From Actinokineospora auranticolor (GTDB lineage Bacteria; Actinomycetota; Actinomycetes; Mycobacteriales; Pseudonocardiaceae), in contig NZ_PTIX01000040.1 of NCBI RefSeq assembly GCF_002934265.1, positions 1-38,066 on the forward strand: a stretch of DNA of 38,066 nucleotides, in the 5' to 3' direction. Within the stretch, counting starts at the first letter, position 1. The number at the start of each line of letters is the position of its first letter. The position numbers and the translations under genes were made by a program. Of the stretch, positions 32,265 through 38,066 are shown piece by piece. The notes under the pieces are model-generated. The model worked only from the letters and a program-made list of their open reading frames with translations, was not told where the DNA came from and did not search any database.

Positions 32265-33491
32265 GTGACCGGATCATTCCCCCCCGTGCGGCCCGGGTAC
32301 CCGCCCCAGCCGCCCGTGGCACCACCCACCGCGCCCCCTCGCCCCCGGCTCTGGCCCGTCGCCTTCGGCGCCGCGTTCCTGCTGCTGGCGGGCGTCGCCC
32401 TGACCGTGGTCGGCTCGCTGACCACGGTGTTCAAGATGAACGTCAACTTCGAGAAGCCGTTCATCTTCGAGCAGGACCTGTGGTCGGTGACCAGCACCGG
32501 GCCCGACGAGTCGACCGGGGCCGCGCTCAGGATGGTCGGCGAGTCGGGCTGGCTGCCGTCGGCGCTCGGCGGCGCGCTGGTGCTGGTCGGGGGGCTGCTC
32601 GCGATCGTGGCGGGCGCGCGACCGGCCCGGGGACTGGTGACGGCCACGCGCGTGGTCGGGGCGCTCGGCGCGGGCGCGCTGGCCGCCGCGGTGGTGGCGG
32701 TGTGGGTCGAGGCCATCGACTACATCGACCTCACCGAGACCAACGCCAACGTCAAGGGGCTCTACGCGCAGGCCGCGGTCGAGCCGGGGCTCGTCCTGAT
32801 GCTGATCGGCGCCGGGATCGCGGTGGTCGGCGCGCTGGTGGCGTGCGCGCCCGCGCCCACCGCCCCGGCCGCGGGCCGGGTCGAGCCCGCGACGCCGCCG
32901 ATGGGCATCCCGCGCGCGGTCTTCCCGCCGCAGGCCCCCCAGCAGCAGACCGGCTTCCACACCGGACCGCAGTTCCAGCCCGTCCCGGGCGCGCCTGCCG
33001 CGTACCCGGCGCAGGGCTTCGTCCCGCAGCAACCGGCCACCCCGGCGCCCGTCGCGCCGGTTGTGAGCGCGCCCGAGGCGCAGGCGCCCGCGGCGCCGGT
33101 CGCCGCCGAGCAGTCCGCGACGCCCCCGGTGGCCGCGACCACGGCCGGGGACGAGGTGACGACGCAGGTGAAGGCACCGCAGCCGACCTCGCCGTACCCG
33201 ATCTCGGGCGCGCTGTCGGCGGGGCTGGAGCCGCCCGCCGAGGCGCCGAAGTCCGACGGCGCGAGCTTCCCGCCCCCGGAGCGGGCCGCCGAGACGCCTA
33301 CCTCGGCCCAGCCGAGCACCGAGGCCCCGGAACCCACTCCGGAACCCGCCGCGGCGCCCGCGCCGGAGCCCACCGAGCAGCCGACTCCGGAGACCTCGGC
33401 CGCCCCGGCTCCGGAGTCGACCGTGGAGTCGACCAAGGCGGACACCGCGCCGCCCGCGCCCGAGACCACCCCGGACACACCCAAGAACTGA
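32265..33491 (+). CDS. membrane protein with four helices and long Pro/Ala-rich tail
   Basis: I do not recognise a named family in this 408-aa protein. A proline-rich N-terminus is followed by four hydrophobic segments: VAFGAAFLLLAGVALTVVGS, SALGGALVLVGGLLAIVAG, VVGALGAGALAAAVVAVWV and LVLMLIGAGIAVVGALVAC. An external-type loop contains FEKPFIFEQDLWSVTS. From about residue 205 the protein is a disordered tail of nearly 200 residues made of P, A, E, T and Q, with repeats such as APEPT and PTPE. GTG start seven bases after a GAAGAT -10-like hexamer, so the mRNA may be leaderless. It has its own terminator and no evident operon partner. Confidence 0.8.
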   Translation: MTGSFPPVRPGYPPQPPVAPPTAPPRPRLWPVAFGAAFLLLAGVALTVVGSLTTVFKMNVNFEKPFIFEQDLWSVTSTGPDESTGAALRMVGESGWLPSALGGALVLVGGLLAIVAGARPARGLVTATRVVGALGAGALAAAVVAVWVEAIDYIDLTETNANVKGLYAQAAVEPGLVLMLIGAGIAVVGALVACAPAPTAPAAGRVEPATPPMGIPRAVFPPQAPQQQTGFHTGPQFQPVPGAPAAYPAQGFVPQQPATPAPVAPVVSAPEAQAPAAPVAAEQSATPPVAATTAGDEVTTQVKAPQPTSPYPISGALSAGLEPPAEAPKSDGASFPPPERAAETPTSAQPSTEAPEPTPEPAAAPAPEPTEQPTPETSAAPAPESTVESTKADTAPPAPETTPDTPKN

Positions 33492-33505
33492 ACGAGCGCG
33501 CACCG

Positions 33506-33544
33506 GATTCGGCGGCCCTCCCCTCGGGGACGGGCCGCCGAGTC
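33506..33544 (+). terminator. hairpin terminator after the Pro/Ala-rich protein
   Basis: A 13-bp outer stem (GATTCGGCGGCCC with GGGCCGCCGAGTC, one G-U pair) encloses an inner TCCCC/GGGGA stem. It starts 15 nt after the stop and is followed by GTTTCGG. It should end transcription of the upstream gene before the histidine kinase promoter. Confidence 0.8.
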
Positions 33545-33767
33545 GTTTCGGTCGGCGTCCACGGGTCGCCGGGCGAACCCGTAAATCTGTCGCGTTCGGA
33601 CAGTCGAGCGAGGCCGGTCCGCGGCCGGACCCGTTCACCCGGTGCAGTGTCCTTTCGGCACGCTTGTACACCTTGGGCAGCACCGACTAGGCCGAACAGG
33701 TGACCGGGGTGGTGTCGGCCGGGCGACAGGTCTGGGTTTGGCCCGTGCGCTGCGGGATGATCCAGTG

Positions 33768-36029
33768 GTGTCCGGTGGCTCGGCGGGCGCGCGGCGGGTG
33801 TCCGCGGCGTACCTGGCGCTCTCGCTCGCACTCCTCGGGGTAGCCGGGTGGTGCCTGCTGGCCCGCGCGCTCGCGCCCGGCGACGGCGCCGTGGTCAACC
33901 TCGGCGCCCGCGTCGGCGGCGAGGAGGCGCGCGGGATCGTTGTCGTGGCGGTGGACCAGCCCGGTCCGCTGCGGGTCGGCGACCAGGTGGTGGCGATCGG
34001 CGGCGTGCCGATGGCGGACCGGTTGGCGTCGGGCCCGCCGGGTGGCGCGGCGGTGGCGGCGGGCGACCACCTCGCGTACCGGGTGCTGCGCGACGGCGCC
34101 CTGGTCGACGTCGACGTGACCGCGCGCGCCTACCCGCTGTTCGACAAGCTCGCCGAGGGCTGGCCGACGCTGCTGGTCGTGGCGCTGCTGGTGGTCGCCG
34201 CCGCGGCGGTGTTCCAGTTCCGGCCCGGCGAACCGGCCGCCCGCGCCGGGGTGGTGACGGCCGGGTTGAGCGCGGTCACCGCGATCGGGCCGAGCCTGTT
34301 CCCGCTGCAGGTGCTGGACCTGGTGGCGGGCGGCATGTTCTGGCGCTGGCTGGCGGGCGAGGTGGCGTTCGCGCTGCTGTGGGCGTCGGTGCTGCACTTC
34401 GCGCTGGCGTTCCCGGCGCGCTGGCCGGTGCGCCGCTACCGGACGTGGGTCGCGCTGGCGTACCTGGGCGCGCCCGTGCTGTACGGGGTGACGTCGGTGG
34501 GCGCCCTGGTGGTGTTCGACTCACCGCTGGCCGTGCTGGAGGTCGTGGGCGCGCCGGCGGTGCCGCCCGCGCTGCTGTACCCGGTGGCGGTGCTGGCCGT
34601 GGCCGTGGCCCGGTACTCGACGGAACCCGAGTCGCGGCGGCAGGTGCTGCCGCCCGCCGTGGCGCTGGGCGTGGCGTCGGTGGCGCACCTGGCGCTGTGG
34701 GCGGTGCCGACGAACATCACCGGCGCCCCGCTGCTGCCCGAGCGGTACCACCCGTTCGCCTTCATCGCGGTGCCGTTCGCGCTGCTGCTGGTGGTGTTGC
34801 GGCACCGGCTGATCGACGTCGAGGTGGCGCTGAGCCGGTCGCTGGTCTACGGCGGGCTCAGCGCGGCGGTGATGATCACCTACATCGCCGTGGTGGCCGG
34901 GTTGGCGCTGCTGTTCCCGCCGATCGACCAGGTGTGGCAGCAGGCGATCGCGGCCGCCGGGGTGGCCGCCGTCGTGCACCCGCTGCGCGGCTGGCTGCAG
35001 GGGCGGGTCAACGAGAGGTTCTTCGGGCACGCCGACGACCCCTACCACCTGGTGTCCACTTTGGCCGGAAGGTTGGCCGATGCCCGTACGCCCGGTTCGA
35101 TGCTACCGGATGTGGTCGAGACCGTGGCGGCGGCGCTGCGGCTGCGGTACGTGGCGATCGAGGTGGAAACCGGTGGCCTGCCGGAGATCGCGGCGAGCAC
35201 GGGCCGCCCGGGCGGGCACACCACCGCGCTGCCGCTGGTGTTCCGCGGCGAGCGGATCGGGCGACTGGTGGTGGTGAGCCGGTCGGCGCCGCGCCGCCGC
35301 GACCGGGTGGCGCTGGCGGAGGTGGCCCGGCACGCGGGGGCCGCCGTCTACACCACGCGGCTGACGCTGGACCTGCGCCGCTCCCGCGACCGGCTGGTGC
35401 GGGCCCGCGAGGAGGAGCGCAGGCGGCTGCTGCACGAGCTGCACGACGGCGTCGGCCCGACCCTGGCCGCGATCGCGCTGGGCCTGGACGCGAGCCTGCG
35501 CGGGGTCGACCAGGGCAGTCCCACCGGGGTGCTGCTCGGTCGGCTGCGCGACGAGCTGCAGGGCGCGATCACCGAGATCCGGCGGCTGGCGCACGGGCTG
35601 CGCCCGCCGGTGCTCGACCAGCTGGGGCTGGTGCCCGCGGTCCGCGAGTACGCGGGGGCGCTGGCCAGCCGCACGGCGCGCGGGGCGGAGCCGGGGGTGA
35701 CGATCACGCTGGAGGCGCCGTCCGCGCTGCCGGGGCTGCCCGCGTCGGTCGACGTCGCCGCGTACCGGATCATCTGCGAGGCGCTGACCAACGTCACCCG
35801 GCACGCGCACGCGCGGTGGTGCGCGGTCAAGCTGTGGGTGGACGACGACCTGCACATCGAGGTCGTCGACGACGGTGTGGGCCTGCCGTGCCCGGCGTCG
35901 GGCGGGGTGGGCCTGGCGTCGATGCGCGAGCGGGCGGTGGAACTGGGCGGCGACTGCCTGGTGGCGGACCGGGACCGGGGCGGTACCCGGGTGCTGGCCA
36001 CGCTGCCGCTGCCGAAGGCGACCGGTTGA
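33768..36029 (+). CDS. NarL-type membrane histidine kinase with PDZ-like domain
   Basis: This is a sensor kinase of about 753 aa. Layout: TM1 about 12-33; an external PDZ-like domain about 55-118 (GIVVVAVDQPGPLRVGDQVVAIGGVPM); then roughly seven further membrane helices about 132-400; a GAF-like segment about 425-530; HisKA_3 dimerisation with LLHELHDGVGP (phospho-acceptor His559 by my count); and HATPase_c with IICEALTNVTRHA, VVDDGVGLP and GGVGLASMRERA. It is close to actinobacterial kinases of the LiaS/NarL group. The GTG start is the best of several because no family-like residues precede it, but no strong ribosome-binding site is visible, so the exact start is uncertain. Followed by its response regulator. 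Confidence 0.9.
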   Translation: MSGGSAGARRVSAAYLALSLALLGVAGWCLLARALAPGDGAVVNLGARVGGEEARGIVVVAVDQPGPLRVGDQVVAIGGVPMADRLASGPPGGAAVAAGDHLAYRVLRDGALVDVDVTARAYPLFDKLAEGWPTLLVVALLVVAAAAVFQFRPGEPAARAGVVTAGLSAVTAIGPSLFPLQVLDLVAGGMFWRWLAGEVAFALLWASVLHFALAFPARWPVRRYRTWVALAYLGAPVLYGVTSVGALVVFDSPLAVLEVVGAPAVPPALLYPVAVLAVAVARYSTEPESRRQVLPPAVALGVASVAHLALWAVPTNITGAPLLPERYHPFAFIAVPFALLLVVLRHRLIDVEVALSRSLVYGGLSAAVMITYIAVVAGLALLFPPIDQVWQQAIAAAGVAAVVHPLRGWLQGRVNERFFGHADDPYHLVSTLAGRLADARTPGSMLPDVVETVAAALRLRYVAIEVETGGLPEIAASTGRPGGHTTALPLVFRGERIGRLVVVSRSAPRRRDRVALAEVARHAGAAVYTTRLTLDLRRSRDRLVRAREEERRRLLHELHDGVGPTLAAIALGLDASLRGVDQGSPTGVLLGRLRDELQGAITEIRRLAHGLRPPVLDQLGLVPAVREYAGALASRTARGAEPGVTITLEAPSALPGLPASVDVAAYRIICEALTNVTRHAHARWCAVKLWVDDDLHIEVVDDGVGLPCPASGGVGLASMRERAVELGGDCLVADRDRGGTRVLATLPLPKATG

Positions 36030-36030
36030 G

Positions 36031-36047
36031 AAGTCCACTGTGGACTT
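36031..36047. promoter_or_regulatory. perfect 7-bp inverted repeat between kinase and regulator genes
   Basis: AAGTCCA and TGGACTT flank CTG. It begins one base after the kinase stop and ends 3 nt before the regulator's GGAGG. It may be a small mRNA hairpin tuning regulator translation or an operator for autoregulation. Confidence 0.6.
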
Positions 36048-36061
36048 GATGGAGGATGTGG

Positions 36062-36700
36062 ATGATCCCCCGGGTGCTGGTGGTCGACGACCACCCGCTG
36101 TTCCGCTTCGGGCTGTGCACGGTGCTGTCCGGCGACCCGACCGTGGCCCTGGTCGGCGAGGCGTCGACCGGCGCCGAGGCGGTGGCCGCGGTCCGCGAGT
36201 GCGAGCCGGACGTGGTGGTGATGGACGTGCACCTGCCGGACATGACCGGGATCGAGGCCACCCGGGTGCTCCTCGGCGAGCACCCGCGCACGGGCGTGCT
36301 GGTGCTGACCATGTTCAACGACAGCGAGTCCGTCGTCGCCGCGATGCGCGCGGGCGCGCGCGGGTACCTGCTGAAGGGCTCGGGCCAGGACGAGATCGTC
36401 CGCGCGGTGCACGCGGTGGCGCGCGGTGAGGCCATCTTCGGGTCGGGCATCGCCAACCACGTGCTGGGGTTCTTCACCGAGCAGGCCCCCGCGGTGTTCC
36501 CCGAGCTGACCTCCCGGGAGCGGGAGGTCCTGGAGCTGATCGCGGACGGCGTCAGCAACACGGTGATCGCCCGAGCCCTGACCCTGAGCCCCAAGACCGT
36601 GCGCAACCACGTGTCGAGCATCTTCGCGAAACTGCGGGTCGAGGACCGCGCCCAGGCGATCGTGCGGGCCCGCAAGGCCGGTCTGGGCCACCCGACCTGA
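36062..36700 (+). CDS. LuxR/NarL family response regulator
   Basis: This is the cognate regulator of the preceding kinase. The 212-aa product has an intact receiver: RVLVVDDHP (Asp9/Asp10), phospho-acceptor Asp55 in VVVMDVHLPDMTG, the Thr in VLTMF and the Lys in GYLLKG. A C-terminal GerE-type HTH follows (about 145-205): LTSREREVLELIADGVSNTVIARALTLSPKTVRNHVSSIFAKL. GGAGG ends six bases before the ATG chosen; an in-frame ATG two codons earlier is too close to the Shine-Dalgarno. The 32-nt gap after the kinase implies one transcript. Confidence 0.94.
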   Translation: MIPRVLVVDDHPLFRFGLCTVLSGDPTVALVGEASTGAEAVAAVRECEPDVVVMDVHLPDMTGIEATRVLLGEHPRTGVLVLTMFNDSESVVAAMRAGARGYLLKGSGQDEIVRAVHAVARGEAIFGSGIANHVLGFFTEQAPAVFPELTSREREVLELIADGVSNTVIARALTLSPKTVRNHVSSIFAKLRVEDRAQAIVRARKAGLGHPT

Positions 36701-37025
36701 GCCCCCGTTGCGCAATCGTGCCCTTCGAGACGATTTCGGAACCGGGACATCCACGGGTCCCCGAATTCACCCATCAGAGCGACCACCACCCGTTCGCCGC
36801 AGCCCCGAAGCCCAGTCAGATCCCAATCGCGGCAAGGAAAACGCGGACGGGGCGTAACGCCCCCACCGACGGGTGGCCACCCCGTCGACGAGCCAAAACA
36901 CCACCCGGGCACTTCCGGGACACCGGTCCCATGCGGCCGGGACGCCCGATCGGGCACCGTGACGGCCGACGCCCGAGGGACGTCCGGGCAGGCGGAGCGG
37001 TCCGGGCGCAGGAGGAGAAGCGGGG
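36701..37025. other. intergenic region of about 325 nt
   Basis: This lies between the response regulator and the orphan LuxR gene and presumably carries a terminator and a promoter. A short hairpin GGGGCG/CGCCCC with loop TAA lies at 36849-36863. The first 100 nt are less GC-rich. No convincing gene or -35/-10 pair is seen. The ribosome-binding site for the next gene is AGGAGG near its end. Confidence 0.4.
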
Positions 37026-37664
37026 ATGCAGATGCTGGAACAGAGTCGAACGCCGGTACTGGTCAGAGCCACCGACCCGATCCTGCGCAACGGGGTGCAC
37101 ATGGCGCTGCGCACCCGCCAGGAGGTCTGGCTGGTGGACGAGGACGACGCGACCCCGGAGGCCGTGGCCCTGGTGGTGACCGACCGCTTCGACGACCGGG
37201 CGGGTCAACTCCTGAAGACCCTCCAGTGCCGGGGCTTCGCCAAGGTCGTCCTGGTGGCGGGCGACCTGGACGACACGGAAATCCTCACCGCCGTGGAAGG
37301 CGGCGTGTGCGCCGTGGCCCGCCGAGCCGACACCACCCCCGAAGTCCTGGTCCGCCTGGTGAAAGCGGCCTCCGCAGGCGAAGGCGCCCTCCCACCCGAC
37401 CTGCTCGGCCGCCTCCTGAACCGGGTCTCCCGCCTGCAACGCCACGTCCTGGAGCCCCGAGGCCTGCACTTGGCGGGCATCACCAACCGCGAGACCGAAG
37501 TCCTCCGACTGGTCGCATCAGGCCTGTCCACCAAGGAGATAGCCGACAAACTCTGCTACTCCCAGCGAACGGTGAAGTCCATCCTGCACGACGTCACCAA
37601 CCGCTTCCAACTCCGCAACCGCTCCCACGCCGTCGCCTACGCCCTCCGCGAGGGCCTCATCTAG
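37026..37664 (+). CDS. orphan LuxR-family regulator with degenerate receiver
   Basis: This 212-aa protein has a good C-terminal GerE-type HTH (about 150-210): ITNRETEVLRLVASGLSTKEIADKLCYSQRTVKSILHDV. The N-terminal 120 residues align with a receiver fold in outline, but key residues are missing. The acidic pair (DDHP in true receivers) reads ATDP, and the phospho-acceptor strand reads ALVVTDRF, with no Asp clearly in register. It probably acts without phosphorylation, perhaps by binding another protein or ligand. ATG start after AGGAGG (10 nt). No kinase is adjacent in the same operon, although a full two-component pair lies just upstream. Confidence 0.9.
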   Translation: MQMLEQSRTPVLVRATDPILRNGVHMALRTRQEVWLVDEDDATPEAVALVVTDRFDDRAGQLLKTLQCRGFAKVVLVAGDLDDTEILTAVEGGVCAVARRADTTPEVLVRLVKAASAGEGALPPDLLGRLLNRVSRLQRHVLEPRGLHLAGITNRETEVLRLVASGLSTKEIADKLCYSQRTVKSILHDVTNRFQLRNRSHAVAYALREGLI

Positions 37665-37678
37665 CCACCCCACCCCCC

Positions 37679-37711
37679 GAGGCCGGTGCGAGCCCCACTC
37701 GCACCGGCCTC
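37679..37711 (+). terminator. 14-bp hairpin terminator after the orphan LuxR gene
   Basis: GAGGCCGGTGCGAG is exactly complementary to CTCGCACCGGCCTC across the loop CCCCA, starting 14 nt after the stop. The following bases are not T-rich, as usual in this genome. Confidence 0.85.
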
Positions 37712-38004
37712 GACGCATCCCACCCCACATCTCGCTCCCTCAGCCCCTCCCCACCACCTCAGCCCCCCATCCGCGCCCCCAACCCCACCCACAGCCTCAC
37801 ATTCCCTGCCCCCAGAACAACTCCTCCCCAGAACGCCGCCGAACCTCTCGCTCGCGGCCCTCCGCACAGCCAAGACCTTCGCAGCTCCCCAGCCCCAGCC
37901 CCCGACCTCACCCACACATCGACACCGGCCACGCTCTACAACCACAACCAGTTCCACATCCAACGGCCACACCTGGGTCCCGCGCCCGCAACCCACAGAC
38001 TCCG
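37712..38004. other. C-rich, G-poor non-coding stretch
   Basis: The plus strand here is strikingly poor in G and rich in C with scattered A and T, unlike flanking coding DNA. An open minus-strand frame of about 110 codons exists (GGWGG-type residues, many C/W), but its composition is a by-product of this skew and it shows no domain. I see no gene. Confidence 0.55.
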
Positions 38005-38066
38005 TCGCCCCTCGCCCCTCGCCCCTCGCCCCTCGCCCCTCGCCCCTCGCCCCTCGCCCCTCGCCC
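38005..38066. repeat. heptamer tandem repeat running off the window
   Basis: TCGCCCC is repeated head to tail without mismatch for at least 62 nt, almost nine copies, to the last base of the window. The true length is unknown. A 7-bp unit in coding DNA would shift frame with copy number; in non-coding DNA it may be simple slippage. Confidence 0.95.

Noticed and set aside
29993..32716. 907-codon minus-strand frame
   Set aside because: It crosses the acyl-CoA dehydrogenase in another frame, the TetR gene and two hairpins, and has no recognisable domain.
37661..37996. 111-codon minus-strand frame at the right end
   Set aside because: Its GGWGG/GVGG composition follows directly from the C-rich plus strand, and it overlaps the LuxR terminator.
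38005..38066. CRISPR-like array at the right edge
   Set aside because: The unit is a 7-bp head-to-tail tandem without spacers, so it is a simple repeat.

Overview
This window is a high-GC actinomycete chromosome segment. Pseudonocardiales (Actinokineospora/Saccharothrix/Lentzea-like) is my best guess, from many GTG starts, leaderless-type promoters, a conservon (cvnA-D) locus, DUF485/symporter and DUF3817 genes, and long Pro/Ala-rich protein tails. The placement is inference; no rRNA or marker gene is present. I recognise no tRNA, rRNA, CRISPR array, phage or intact transposon.

Region by region. (1) 0.2-4.8 kb, minus strand: a one-carbon operon gcvT-gcvH-glyA-sdaA behind a tandem glycine riboswitch, turning glycine into methylene-THF, serine and finally pyruvate; gcvP is not in the window. 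(2) 4.8-7.3 kb, minus: an ECF cobalt/nickel importer cbiM-cbiN-like-cbiQ-cbiO with overlapping genes, ending about 44 nt before the riboswitch. (3) 7.6-10.6 kb: an acyl-CoA dehydrogenase and a zinc alcohol dehydrogenase, divergent from a TetR regulator across a 21-bp palindrome. (4) 11.4-13.0 kb: an argP-type LysR regulator, broken by an in-frame TGA near its 3' end, divergent from a lysE/argO exporter. (5) 13.0-17.9 kb, minus: a conservon with a 1065-aa NIT/HAMP/ATPase sensor (CvnA), a roadblock protein, a DUF742 protein and a small GTPase. (6) 18.8-20.8 kb: DUF485 protein plus cation/carboxylate symporter. (7) 20.8-24.6 kb: a GPH/MFS permease divergent from a polyamine-type operon (ornithine/lysine-type decarboxylase, AdoMet decarboxylase, aminopropyltransferase).

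(8) 24.6-28.4 kb: two small membrane proteins, an imine-reductase-like oxidoreductase divergent from an HxlR regulator, a lytic transglycosylase, a hypothetical protein and a 53-aa membrane peptide. (9) 28.9-31.9 kb: an alpha-methylacyl-CoA racemase-like CaiB protein and a long-chain-type acyl-CoA dehydrogenase, divergent from a second TetR; together they suggest branched-chain fatty acid catabolism. (10) 32.3-37.7 kb: a Pro/Ala-rich membrane protein, a large PDZ-like/multi-TM/GAF-like NarL-type histidine kinase with its LuxR response regulator, and an orphan LuxR protein with a degenerate receiver. The window ends in about 350 nt of C-rich sequence and a heptamer tandem repeat cut by the window edge.

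The strongest oddities are the nonsense codon in argP (the coding sequence continues in frame after it), the compact polyamine locus with an atypical aminopropyltransferase, the internally duplicated CvnA tail, and the terminal heptamer array. No wholly unknown multi-gene system is evident.
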